Source: Trametes villosa (taxonomy: Eukaryota; Basidiomycota; Agaricomycetes; Polyporales; Polyporaceae). From it: 64,000 bases of DNA. The notes under the pieces are model-generated. The model ran no database searches. It saw only the letters and a program-made list of their open reading frames with translations, and was not told the DNA's origin. Numbering within the stretch: position 1 is the first letter of the stretch; every line of letters starts with the position of its first letter. Position numbers and translations under genes: made by a program. The stretch covers positions 3,472,001-3,536,000 of the forward strand of contig PUDQ02000003.1 of NCBI GenBank assembly GCA_002964805.2, in the 5' to 3' direction. This document shows positions 12,629-25,009 of the stretch, piece after piece.

Positions 12629-13616
12629 GCGAGTGACCCTTGGGCCGTCCGCGTCAACCTCAAGCTGCAGGCCTCGATTCGGCACTGGACGGATTCTCGA
12701 CTTGTCACTCTGGGTTTTGGATATAATAGTTCATCGTTGGTTACCCGCTCGTAATGTTGGTCGTCCTTGTTGTCAATGCGTGTCGATGATCACCATGCTA
12801 TGTTATACCACGCGTAGGTGCACGCTATGCAGCCCCTGCATGCCGTGCCGTCGCCTGGCTGCCGATGTATATACCCCGTCAATGGTTATGTCGCGCGTGC
12901 ATATGTTGCCCAACGCGTGAGGTGGCCAACATATTGGCTGTAGGAAGACTGTCGCAGCGCTCAAGTCGAGCTTGAACTTTGACGACTACGCACGTCCGGC
13001 TGGCATGAACTGCTCCAAATCGGCTAGCAGGTCCAGGGACAGGATCGGCGTCAGCCTCGCATGCGAACAGGTGAACCAAACAGTGACGCCAGTTCGGTGT
13101 TCGTTCTCCCTTCGCCAAACACCGATGTTGTTGGGTTTGAGCCTGTATCATGTTCCGCCACCACATTAGACGTACCAGGCATTCTTCGGGGATCCGCATA
13201 ATGGCGCAGAAATGCACGGACCTACTAGTTCTCATTGGGCGTCAGTCTGAACGCCCCCACACGTTAGCAAACAGTAGCAAGCAATGCCGGCAGAGGCCGG
13301 TGGTAGAGGCTTGGAGAGATTTGGCCGGGGTCGTAGTAATGTGCCAGGAGAATAAACCTTTCCTCTCCTTGTGTCTATTCGTTACGCCATAATATTGTTG
13401 TGCTCCGATAAGTATACGGCGCAAGTGGATTTGCTCGTACCTGCGCGGAAGTGCGAAGTGATCAGGAGCGCATCTGACAAGGACAGTACGACAAGCCGGA
13501 GCAACTTGAATAATACCAAAATACGAAATATGAATTATACAACAACGATAGCAATAGCGATGTTCTAACATAATTTCCATGGCCATAGTCTACGAATCCG
13601 ATATCTATCGTGTGAA
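12629..13616. other. Convergent intergenic region between GH16 and the UNC80-like gene
   Basis: Both neighbours end here, so it holds their 3' regions. The part near 13500 is AT-rich. No gene, repeat or RNA is recognised. Confidence 0.5.
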
Positions 13617-16600
13617 TCACGGCTGTCCGCTCAGAGGCTCCTCCACATCCACCATAATCCCACTATCCTCCCCTCCGTCCAGATCCCCATCCTCGCGCCA
13701 CTCCTCAATCAAGTCCTTCGTCTCCTGTATCAGCGCATCCAGCGCCTCCGCCCTCGACCACGCGCGCACCTCCGGCCCCGACCCCGGCCCGTCGCTCATC
13801 GTCGAGTCCATCGAGGACACCGTCGCGAGCGGCAACGCCGGGTAGCCGAGCATCGCCTGCGCAATGCGCACGCGCCGGTACGTCGTCCTCACGAGGACCG
13901 GCGACTCCACCACGATCTCACGGGCGAGCCCGAGCGCACTACGCGCCGCCCCAAGGGCGCTCCGCCGCCCGCTCGGGGACGTCGAGCGCCGGCCGCCGCC
14001 TCCGAAGTCCCCGACGGGCGAGAGCGGGCGCACGGGCCCGAGGTGCACGATCTTGGGGCCCGAGTCGCGCGCGGCGCGCCGCGAGGGCGTGAGCGGGCTC
14101 GGCATGAGCGCGTACCCCGCCTGCCGTGCGTCCGGGTCCATGAGCGCCTTGCGCGGCGTCGAGGACTGCATGCCGAAGTCGTCGAAAGTGGGGAGCGAGA
14201 CAGAGGTCGTGAACATCGTGGAGCTTCGAGGCGTAGAGGCAGCGGAATCGCCAGCGCCGAGGAAGCTCCGGCGGGGTTTGGAGAAGAGGTTCGAGACCGG
14301 GCGGCTGCGGGGACGCGAGCTGGTGAAGTAGCCCGGGCTCGTGGCGCCGCTGGCTGCACCTCCGGTCGCTGAGAGCTCCTGGTGGAGGGTGGCGACCTTC
14401 TCCTGCATGAAGATGCGCATCTGCAGGGCGAGGGGGTTGCGCCGTAGGCAGAGCCACTCGACCAACGACCACGTCATGTAGTCAAGAACCCGCGGTCGCT
14501 TCTGGGTACGCGCAGCTGCTAAGGATGGCGTGAGGGAGGGCGTGAGGAAGGGGTTCTCGTCCGGGATGTTGAACTGCGTGGCTTTGGGAGAGTGCGTCGG
14601 GGAAGGGGGTTCGGAGTAGCCTCCTCGAGATGGGACCGCGAAAGACGCATCCCCGTCGGCGAGGGCTTCCCGCAGGATAGCGCCGATCTGGCCCCAGATC
14701 CCGGGAAGAGCGACGGAGATGTCATGTTCCGCGCGCGTCATGATCACCTTCAGAATCTGCAGCGCGATGACCAGGGCCAACGCAGGTTTGGGGTCGAGGG
14801 TCGAGGTGGTTGTCCGGCTGTCCGTCGACTTCCGCCGTTCGACACCCGGAACAGAGGTCTTCGTTTCGCTGCGAGCGAACTCCGAACGTTGCACGACGGA
14901 GAGGACGTACACGAGCAGACGCATCCACGCCTTTGAGTACACGTCTCTGCGCCACTTCTCCGCCCATTGGCTGTCGCCAGCGAGCTCGACCGCCGTCTTC
15001 ATGCGCAAGACTAGGGGAAGGACTACACCGCAGAGGATCTCGTACGTAGGGTCTCGCTTCTCCAACTCCGCCACAACGTCCGCGCCGACCACAAGGAGCG
15101 CCTTGTCCAGTAGGTTGAGGACGCTACCCCGGATCGCCAGGTGGAAGATGAGCCCTGCCGAAGCAGCCACCTCGCAAGCCTCGAGACCCGCGGCGCAGTA
15201 CTGCGTGACGACGACGCGCGCGAAGGCAGGCTGGTTGGCGAAGACGGTGTCCGAGGCGAGCGCAGCGACCACATCGAAGACCCCAGAGAAGTCGACTTCG
15301 GAGGAGTAGGATGAGATGATGGGGGCGAGGTCGGAGAGGAGGGTGACGGTCTCCTTGAGCTGAGGTTGGGTTGGCCGGATGAGTACCGCTCGGGCGTAGT
15401 CTGCTAGGAAGTTGGCGACGCGCGGGACGCTGGAGCGGGAGTCCTTCAGGATCGTCTTCACGATCTCGAGCACGCGTTGTGAAGCCAGGGAAGATAGGTG
15501 CCCGCCGGCTCGAGTGAACCCAATGACAACGGAAAGGTAGTCCACTCGCATGGCCAGCAGGTCGCTTGGGAGGGACGAGTGGGACATGCTCGCTTGTGTG
15601 AGGCCGCTCTGGGAGATACTGTTGGCGTCGAGTTCGTCCACGTGGGAGTTGCCCTCTGCGCCCTTCGCCTTCGCGACGCCCTTGTTCAGGAGAATGCCGC
15701 CCAAGGCGGTGACTCCGTCCCGTAGAACAGTGCGGGTCGACGCGGATGCGTGGTACAGGTGAGGCGTCAGGAACAAGAGGAACCGCAGGAACTGCTGAGC
15801 GCGGAGGATCGTAGGATTGTGAGCGATGACCGTGAGGAAGAGCCGGACGAGATCGTCGAGGCCCAGTCGCTTGCTGTCGAACTCGTCCGGTACGTCGACG
15901 GTAACCTGATTCTTCCCCTGTGCGCTCCGATGGACCGAAGCGAGGAAGGCTTGCGGGACCCGCTCGGCAATGGTGACCATGATCGCCTCCTGTTCTTCCA
16001 CCTTTGTCAGCGCACTCAGCGCAGCGACCTCGGCGTTCTGAGAGGGAGGGGTGCTCTGCAGCGTGGCGAACAGCTTGAAGATGTTGTGGCACATGACTGG
16101 GCCGTCTGCGCCCGGGAGGGCGATGACGTTCGACATGATGTCGCAGGTCTGGAAGACGAACGACTCCTGGTGCAGCGCGAAGAACCGGTTGATGGCAAAC
16201 TCGATGATAGAGCGGATGGTGGGATGTGCCTCTGCGTCGCAGTACACCTTGATGACGGCGGGCATGAACAGCGTGTAACCACCGCCAGACGTAAAGAGAC
16301 GTCGGAAGCGGGTGCTAGCCACCAGATAGTCTAGGATTACGGTAAGTTCATAGGACGTCTATCACGCCGCGAGAATGACTCACTGAGCATGGCTTGAGCC
16401 ACAACCCCCACATCGTCGCCGTGAGCAAGCAGAATGCGATTGAGCCCATCCAGCAGAAGCGCCAGCTCTTCACGGTCGTTGAGATGTCGCGAGGTAGCTC
16501 GAAAAACTTGATGGAGTAACAGCAGGTGGCTTCGGACGAGTGTCAGAGATAATGCGGTGAGGGCGGGGTTCGCGGGAGGTTGGTTCGGCCGCTTCGTGGG

Positions 16601-19600
16601 GATATATGCGCTCAGAGATATAGGCTCGGCATGAGTCGCGTCATAGGCGAGAGGTAGCACGAGGGTCGAGAGGTTCTTGCGTATGACCTTTACATCCTGC
16701 GTGTTCCGGCGAAGCATGTTCAGCATCAGCAGATTCTGGGCAGTCCGAACCATCGTGACCCAAACGACTGGCGGCGGGAGCGTCTCGAAGGGATTTCGTG
16801 GACCCTCTAGCGCCCGCGGGAACATGGGGCCGACAGGTGCAGCGTCGTTCCACCACAAGGAGCCGGAGGGGATGAACAACATGTCGACCTTCGCCCGCCG
16901 GATATCGCGCATGGAGATTTTGCTAACCTGCGGAACGAGCTTTGCGATGAGTGGTGAGCTGTAGCCATAGCCCATCAACGGGTCGATAGCTTCGGTATGC
17001 CGCATCGATGACTTGAGGAGACCGGTGAGGTGGTTGAGGACATGGTGGGCCATACCTGGCGGTAGGACGAACTCGCAGTGGAGGAAATTGCGCAATGTCG
17101 TCACAGCGGCAACGACATCCGCGGACTCGCCAGAGATGTTGTGGAACACGGAGCGAGATAGCACTGTTGGGTCGTCACGCATGAGGTCGAGGATGAGGTT
17201 CCTGGCGGTGTTTGCGACCACAAAGTCGCTGTCCTTGGTCATGAGCGACAACCGCGGAAACAGCCCCACCATCGTTGAGACGAAGACGGGTCGACGTTTC
17301 GCCTTGGCATGCGTGGCCGAGGCGAAGTCTCTTGCCCCGAGGGGAGTATCCCTAGGAGAGGTCCTTGTCGGTGAAGGTTCAGGACTAGGGCTCGGGCTCG
17401 GCGGGTCAGGCGGCCCCCCGTCACCCTCGGCGGTTGAGCTCAGCGAGTCCAACTGTTGCGTGGGTAGCCGTGCTACTGGCGTCTTGATCCACTGCATCTT
17501 CGGGTCCATCTCTCCGCGCTCCTCCGCCCAACCGACCTCTGAGAGTCGTCTCCGCAGCTCCAGAGGGAGCACGTGGCCCTTACTATCCTTGAAGTCGTTC
17601 GGGTCCTCCTCCATTTCGAATAAGCTCGTCCCGATATCCGTAGGAACGAATACGATGGGCGGTCGGGTGAGCTTGAAGGGACGCCTGTATGTCCTATCCA
17701 GTATGACCTCCTGGCTTAGGAGCTGGAAACGCCAACTCGATATCGTGGCAATCCGCTCAAGGGCCTTGCGACGGGTGTCCACATCCTCGCTGGGGATCTA
17801 TTAGAGGAAGTACGAGCTAGTAGCTAGAACGAACATACCTCTTCAAGTTATCATTGATAAGTGCGGTGAACTCCTCAGGGATCTTCTCCGCACATTGCAT
17901 GATCAGGAAACATGTCTGAAAGTATGGTCAGTCATTTTTTCTAAAGGAAGCCGCCGAACGCCTCACCGGAGCAACAACGTGCGTAGCGTGGTCATCCAAA
18001 TACCTAATCCAAAGGATCGGTGCTATCCGCAGATAGTCGTCTGGCGAAAGTAAGCCAGATATCGTGACGAGTAGCTCAAGACCGGTGCTCTTCTGCCTGT
18101 CCAAGAGGCTGCGCAGCATCAGGAGTCGGTCGCCAAAGACCTCCTTCGAGATGTCATCAACACCGCCGGCTCTGGATGCCCTCTTGGCGGACGCTTGGTT
18201 GTCCGTAGCAGAGGCGCTGACGATCGTGGTGCGTCGCTGGAGCGGCGGTGAGCGTCGCAAACTATGGGGTATCTAAGCTGCCTACCTTGCCACCACCGCC
18301 GATGCCGGCTTTGACGTGCTCGTATAGCGCCTCGAGCTTCCTGAGCGTGGCATAGATCTCTTCGTCGTCCATCTCCTCCTCAGGGTCATCCTCGGAATGG
18401 AACATGTACGACGAAGTCCAATTCACAACGCATGGAAGCCATGCTGCCCTGGAGTCGATGTATGAGGTAACCGTGTATTTGTGAAGGAATGTACTTACGG
18501 CTTGAGCGTTCGAGTGAGTAACCTACACTCGCGGAAGAGAGCACAGAACAGCAGTCGTTGAGAAGCAGGAATGAGCGTGTGTTGTTCCTGGTTCACAGGT
18601 AAGGCGGCCAGTCAGAGGAATCCATGATGAAGCAATACCTTCGACGCTATGAGCTTGCCTATTCGCGCCTCCAGACCCACAGCAAACTTGGCGCTCGTGG
18701 CGAGCTGCCCGTGCTGAGGTCAGCGCGCATATACCTGGTCTTAAACAACAACACTTACCACAGCAGGGTCCTTCATCTGCCTGACTTCCCTCAGGTGGTG
18801 TATCAGCTCGATCATGAGCACGAGCTGCCCATATCGCGCCTGTCCCTTCACCGGCCTGCCGTCTTCCGACTTCGCACGCGGCGTGGGGTCTGTCATGAGC
18901 GCGACGGACATCATCTCCGCGTCGTACGTCCACAACGCGGGGTAGAAACGCGCGACGGAGTACAGCGCGCAGAGCTGGTTCGCGATCGTCAGGTCCTTCA
19001 TCGACGCCGCGCAGGTAAAGATCGGCTTGAAGAGCGCCTTGGGGATGCTCAGCGCGACAGACTCTAGGAAGTCGGAAAGCGGGGCGCAAGGTAGCTCTGG
19101 CGCATCTTCCATCAGCCGCTGCGACGACGTCAGTCGTTCGTTAAAGCCCAGCGCGGAAGGCAGGTGGTACTCACGTCTATCAACAGAGGCAGAAGCTGAG
19201 GGACCAGAGACGATCGGATTCCATCCGGGAGCTCCTCGATGAGTGTTGGGAGAAGACGCAGTAGGGTCGGCCATTCCGCGCTTGCAGTCTGCAAAACAGG
19301 TGCCTCAGTTCTTCATCCACACCATACATATGGACGTATACTTACGAAATCCCGTAGGGACTTCTCAGCGCTCTGCTTCCACGCAGCGCCCTCTTGCAAC
19401 CAATCGAAGAAGTACAACATCAGGTAGTCGCGCTCCTGCCACCCCTTCACGCAGAACAGTTCCAACGCGAGGCGGACGACGCTGCTGCGAACCTCGTCCA
19501 CCGCATCGAACGCATTATCTTTCATCGTCTCTATCTCGTCGATGATGCGCGTGCGCAGGAGGTGAAAGATCGCTTTCGCGTCTTTGACCGCCGTCTCCTC

Positions 19601-21369
19601 GTGGGGGTATTCAAGCGGAGAGGAGAGTAAGGAGATGGACGCGTTGACGAACGACGTCAGCTTCCGCCAATTCATGGTGGTGAGCAGGGGCGTAAGCGCC
19701 GTCGGGGAGTCGACGGAGACCCAGTATCTCTGTGCGCGGTGATTGTTCAGCGCGGTGGCGGACAGCTTTGGATCTTCACGAACCTCGAGCAAGTTGTGTA
19801 GGGTCCATCTTCTGAAAGCCTCCGAGCCTACCTCCAAGCAACCGATAACGCTGTCAGCAACGATGACCTCCCTGATCATCCTGTCGTCTTCGTTCTTATA
19901 CCGTACCCCAAACTCCTTCTCGAGGGCCTGGGGCAGCGGCGTGCCGCTTTGTCCACCTCGCACCGACGAGATGTACTCTGCGACGGACTCCGCTTCCGAC
20001 ACCGTGTCAGATGAGGAGCGCAGGACCGCAAGGAGCGAGAACAGCGTTTGGAGGAGTGTCTGCATGATCGCTGGGGTCTCCACACTGAACGTCTTCTCTC
20101 GCGAGAAGAGCAGCGCGGAGAGCGTGCCGAGGATGCGCGCGCGCGAGGACGAGTGCACCGAAGCGGCTTTGCAGCACCAGATGATGCGGTCTAGCTCAGC
20201 CTGCAGCGTGTTACATCAACTGGGGTATGTTGGACCACACAGAGACATACCTCGTTCGACGCGGGTTTCCACGTCCTGATCACGTACTCGTACGTCTCCG
20301 CCGCAAGATTCTGCTCGGTGCCTATCTGAGGGTTCGCATGCGGACCCAAGAAGGGCACAAGCAATGCAGCCAGCACCTGTGTCTCGCATGGGAGCGTCCG
20401 CGGCCTGTTCTCCGAGGTCGACGACGTCAGCGCCCTGGCTATATGCGTGACCGTCGGCGCTGCACGCGACGCAGCCCCCAGAGACATGACACTAGGCGGC
20501 CTCTTCAGACCTCCGCCCGTAGCTTGCCTCGCATGTCCCATGAGTCCCCCACCCGTAGCCTGCCGTGCATGCCCCATCACCGCCCCCGCGGCAGTGTTCA
20601 CCGACGCCCCAGCGGACGCGAGAAACGGTAGATGCAGCGTCGACCCGATGGTATTCTGCGTAACTGGCTCCGCCTTCGTGCGCGTGGGCAGCTCCCCAAA
20701 GCGCACCGCGAGACACGCTTTGCGGATCTCCTCCGTCAGTCGGCGCGTCTCGTCGTGCGTGACGTCTCGGACCTGGTCGACGACCTGCCGCATCGACTTC
20801 TTCGGCCCGAAGCGGTACCCGCGCGGGGTGGAGGGCCGTGGTGTAGATGGGACCGACGGAGGCTGGGAGCCTTCAAGCGGGGGTGTGGGCATAGGTTGGG
20901 GGGACTCGGAGCGGGTCGAGCTCGATGAGGGCATGACGTGCGACCGGATGGTGTCCCATCGTCGGCGCGAGGGTGATGGTGGTACACTGGACTCAGTAGT
21001 TGGCGTTGACAACGTACTGCTCAGGTCGAGAGACGGCGGCGCCCTCGCGCGGGCGTTGAGCACACTCGCCTTCGGGGTGATCTCCGACGAGTTGGGCGGG
21101 TCCTCCGCCTCCGGCGACTGCACAACGCCCTTCTCCGTCCACGCCTCGTTTGCCGTGTTCGCAAACGGGTCTATCCCATCTTCGATCTTCTCCGCGAGGG
21201 TGAGGAGGTTGGATGACGCAGTCGACTGCTTCCTGTGGTGCGAAGCGTCGCCTGCGACCGAAGCGGCGTCGGACTCCGAGCTTGTGCGCTTCTTCCGGAG
21301 GGTGTCAAGCGAGAAGAGACGTCGGGGAGGGGGCCTGCTGCCGGTCGGCTTCTTGCCGGGGGTGGACAT
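13617..21369 (-). CDS. UNC80-like giant HEAT/ARM-type protein (2413 aa)
   Basis: Eleven exons: 21369-20251, 20200-19346, 19288-19175, 19118-18759, 18713-18639, 18587-18499, 18448-18286, 18236-17967, 17915-17839, 17789-16384 and 16330-13617. They sum to 2414 codons in frame. The start chosen is MSTPGKKPTGSRPPP; an in-frame ATG 96 bases upstream is possible. Residues 1-300 are Ser/Pro-rich and disordered and contain a tandem MGHARQATGGGL repeat. The rest is alpha-helical, with the stretch FMPAVIKVYCDAEAHP and then INRFFALHQESFVFQ, which I associate with the C-terminal region of fungal UNC80-like proteins. In animals UNC80 is a NALCN channel subunit; the fungal partner would be a Cch1-type channel, which is inference. 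No transmembrane segment is evident. Family assignment is from memory, so the gene model is firmer than the name. Confidence 0.85.
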
Positions 21370-22362
21370 GGCACCGAGGAGGCAACCTGTACTTGCCGTG
21401 AGCAGAGGTGTTCGGTGAGACGTAGGAGAACGGAGGGAAGTCGCATCCCAGAGCAGTCTAAACACAAGCGTGGGGGGAGGCCGGGAGTTTGTGGACCAAA
21501 GTCACCAGAGCCTTGGCATGCCGAGGTATTCGTCCCACATCGCAGTCCATTCACCCATACTGTATGTCGGTGCCCTCCCCACGCCCTCTGACGGGTTGCC
21601 CCACGCTTCCCGGCTCGACCAGTGCTCGTTTTGCACATAAACGCGCATGTATAGTTTACTCACCGCACGCTCAAGCTTAAGTCGAGCACGCCTGCAATGT
21701 CTGTAGGCCTCAACTCTAGCGTCGACCAGTGGGTGTTCCGGATTTGTTCGTCTTAGTGGATGATTTCTAGGAAAGACTGGCCAGGACAGCGAATTGTGCG
21801 GTGGTGCAGAGCTTCTAGGGGTTGCAATGTCTCAAGAGTAATTCCTGTAGCACACAGACAGTGGGGGCATGAGCGGAAAGGTGGTGTATTTGCCAAAACA
21901 TGAGTGCTGCCACAAGCTGAGGGCACTGGCGCGCAGTCCCGCACAGCACTACAGTTAGGCGCTCAATGGCTTAGACGCCCTTTCACGGCGCCTAACATTC
22001 TGGCTACATCTGAAGCTTTGAAGTGAGGTCCGGTCACGATTCTCATGTCGTCTGCATCAAAAGGAGAGCCGTATCAGAATACCGCCCGAGATGAATACGT
22101 CGAGGTAGGGAACTCATTTACAGTTGGCGAGACGCGACGCGTACGCTTTACACTCCTGGTCACGTGAGCGCGTGCAGTAGCGAGACGCGCAACGTGTAGC
22201 GGTACTAATAGCAGTTCGCCGTATTGCAGTGAGTATGAGCGAATATGTCATAACGAGGAGCCAGAGGGTGATTAATCTGCTGGGTGGACGAACAAATACC
22301 AAGATATTATGTAAAGTAAGGTGGACGTCGAGGGTCGAGGTACCCAGAGCAACATCCCGCCA
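21370..22362. other. Intergenic, promoter side of the UNC80-like gene
   Basis: It holds the 5' flank of the UNC80-like gene and the 3' flank of the glycosyltransferase. No coding frame with family resemblance, repeat or RNA gene is seen. Confidence 0.5.
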
Positions 22363-23722
22363 TTAGCCCTTCTTAGCTCCTAACCGCTCATCGTACTTCC
22401 GCAAGAGCAGCCGCTCGACCCATCCGTTCTTCGGGAACGGCTTCTCCCACTGGTTGTGCAGGTGCACCGAGAACACCTTGCCTAACGCCTGGTCCAGCGC
22501 GCCGCCTCCCTCGCGCCCGAGCCCCATCGTCCAAAAGCCACTCGCAGGGTCCGCCTTGAACGGGTCTGGGAGCCGGTTGTCCAATCGGCACGAACGCGCG
22601 TCCGAGAAGCAGAAGGGGAGCACCTTGAAGGGAGGGATTCCTGCCGCGAGAAGTCGCCGCCGGAGCTTGAGGTAGAGGAGGGCACCCCAATCCGTCGTGC
22701 CCTGCCGTGGCGCCTGGGACGTCACCATGACGTGGAAGGCCTCGCAGAGGTAAGGGGAGTGCTTGTGGAAGCGCATAAGCGCGCCGTTCAGTGGGACGTA
22801 TTTTTTGTCTGTGGTAGGGGGCATCAGGAAGTGCATATAGTCAGGCCGAAGCGTACGCACCGTAGCAGTCCCACTGGGTGACGAACTCGTGCTCAAGCAG
22901 GGGCGCAAGGTCCCGCGTGAGCAGCGAGTCCATGTCGATCCACACCCCGCCATACGCCCAGATGACGAGCAACCGCACCAGGTCCCCGTCGACCCACGCC
23001 TTCGCATCGTTGATGTTCAGCAGGTCGCTTCCCTCCAGCTCAGTTCCGCGCGCGAGGACACGGTAGTCGACAACCTTCAGCGCAAACGCGTCCGGGTACT
23101 GCCGCACCCACTTCTGCAAGATCAGGTTGTGCGAGAGGTCGATGTTCGTCCAGAGGATGAGGCGCGTGCGCTCGAGGTCCTGCGTCGCGAAGAAGCTCTT
23201 GATCATCCACTCCTGCCGCGGCCCGAACGGCGCAAGGTCCGTGCGCCAGTACGTGTGGAACTGGACGCGCTCGTCTGGGGGAATGCGCCGGCGAGGCTTG
23301 TCGCGCACGAGCGGTTTAATGGTCCCCGCGAAGTCATAGCAATCCATCCCGAACTGCAGTGGGGTGCCCGCGTGCACCTCCGTGCGCCGGGGGCCGTAGA
23401 GCGCGTCGGAGACGTTGTAGCTTGGGGAGACGCGGTTTTCGGCGAAACAACCCGAGAGCGGGGGGACGGCAAGTACCTCCTGGTTCACCCATGCGCGGTT
23501 GTAGAACGAGATTTCGACGTGGGGCTCCCAATAGTACAGCCCCGCGAGGACGATGAGCGTGACGACGGGAAGGACGACCTTGAAGAGCGCATGGATGATG
23601 ACCCGTGGCCGGAAGAAGTGGCGAACAAACAACTCCGTCCTCCTGTTGAATCGCGCCCGCGTCGGCGTTGATGGATGGGACCTCGAGTGAAGTGGGATGC
23701 TGACGTAGTTCGTCCGACTCAT
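22363..23722 (-). CDS. Golgi-type membrane-anchored glycosyltransferase with DXD motif (GT32-like)
   Basis: Probably a type II membrane protein of the secretory pathway transferring sugar from a nucleotide sugar. Two exons (23722-22861 and 22808-22363) give 435 aa; the join G|AC restores WDCYDKKYVPLNG. Residues 1-40 are a basic cytosolic tail, 41-65 a single membrane anchor (VVLPVVTLIVLAGLYYW), and the rest is lumenal. Around 258-268 lies GGVWIDMDSLL, the GGxxxDxD signature of the sugar-binding-region DXD family that includes Och1-like GT32 enzymes. HNQWEKPFPKNGW near the end also suits the family. Acceptor and linkage cannot be told from sequence. Its 3' neighbour is about 1 kb from the UNC80-like promoter. 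Confidence 0.88.
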
Positions 23723-25009
23723 TTGCGCTGGGCAGAGGTGATCGTGAGGAAGGCGTTATGGAGCAGAGCCTTTATCCGAGCGTCGTGAACATGTGAGGGC
23801 GTCGAGGAAAGCAGTGGACGTGGTCCATCATGAAGGTGTGCGACGAAGACTTGGACGACGCGCGCGCAGTGATGGGCGCCTTTTCACCCGACGTCCACAT
23901 TTGGGCTCAATTCCGGGCTCGACATACGCATGAGGTCGAAAATTCATTCAAAATCGCATCACCTCCAGTTCAGTGGCAGGCCATTCCAGAAGACTGCTCT
24001 GTAAATGAATTGAAGCCCTGCTCTCTCTCACAGGTATACTTAGCTGCGCAATGGGAGTCTGGGACTAGATACGGACTCTCGGCGGTTTTGGTCGCGTAGG
24101 CACAGCCATCCGCTCCCCCCGACTGGGACTCCGAGTCGGAGTCGACCTCAACGGCCGTAGGGTCGTCGCATATCCTGTGTCCCAAAGCTGTGTCTTCCCC
24201 GTGGAGGGCCAAAGTTGGGAACCTTTGCTACAGACACTTCGAAGGCTGGCGCTTTAGGATACTGATTTTTCGGAACGGTTACCGGTAGGCAGGAGGAGTA
24301 CTTACATACTTGGGACGTGTACCTATGAAACGTCTCCCGCCGACAGCGACGCGTCCAGGTCTATTCAAACGGCTGAAAGGCGCTGTCGCGTCGAAGGCAC
24401 TAGAAGTGATCCATATGCCTCGGAAGCGCACTTGCCTCGGCGCCGTTTCGTAAACCGCCAATTCAACGATTTGCGTTCGAGGACGATTGCCAATGATACC
24501 GCCGAAAATCCCCTCGAGAAGCCGGGCAGCTGGTCCGGGAACAGGTATTTTTGACTGTCCGTGCCTGGGCAACATGATATTGAGGCTGACTGAAGCCTAC
24601 CGAATTACAATGACTTCGAGCTTTCTCTCGTCGGAGCTGCGCCGATGACTGCTCACATTGTACGTACCGTCGTGGGTACTAACTATCTCCTTGAGACAGC
24701 AGGTGTCTTCGGACAGCATAGCTGAGTGTCCCGTGGACGGTCCTCAAGTTCAACGCAATACGAAGACAAGACCTCCAAAGTTGACTGGCACAAACACGTT
24801 TGACGGATAGTAGACAGTCGGAGGGGGTGCGCTGCAGCCATGGGTCCGGAGTAGGAAAGACGGGACGTTGGTCCTCCCTAGTAGTACTACCCCCTTCGTC
24901 CACACGAATATGCATTCGCCAAGCCTGCTTAGACGGCCGTCAATGCGTTCGATTCGAAACCAGCCGGGTACACTAGAAGAGGGTGCGAGGTGTTGTGGTG
25001 GAGGCACTG
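23723..25009. other. Intergenic between the glycosyltransferase start and the right repeat block
   Basis: It includes the promoter of the glycosyltransferase. Short open frames on both strands (for example 24279-24575 minus) show no family resemblance. Nothing else is recognised. Confidence 0.45.
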
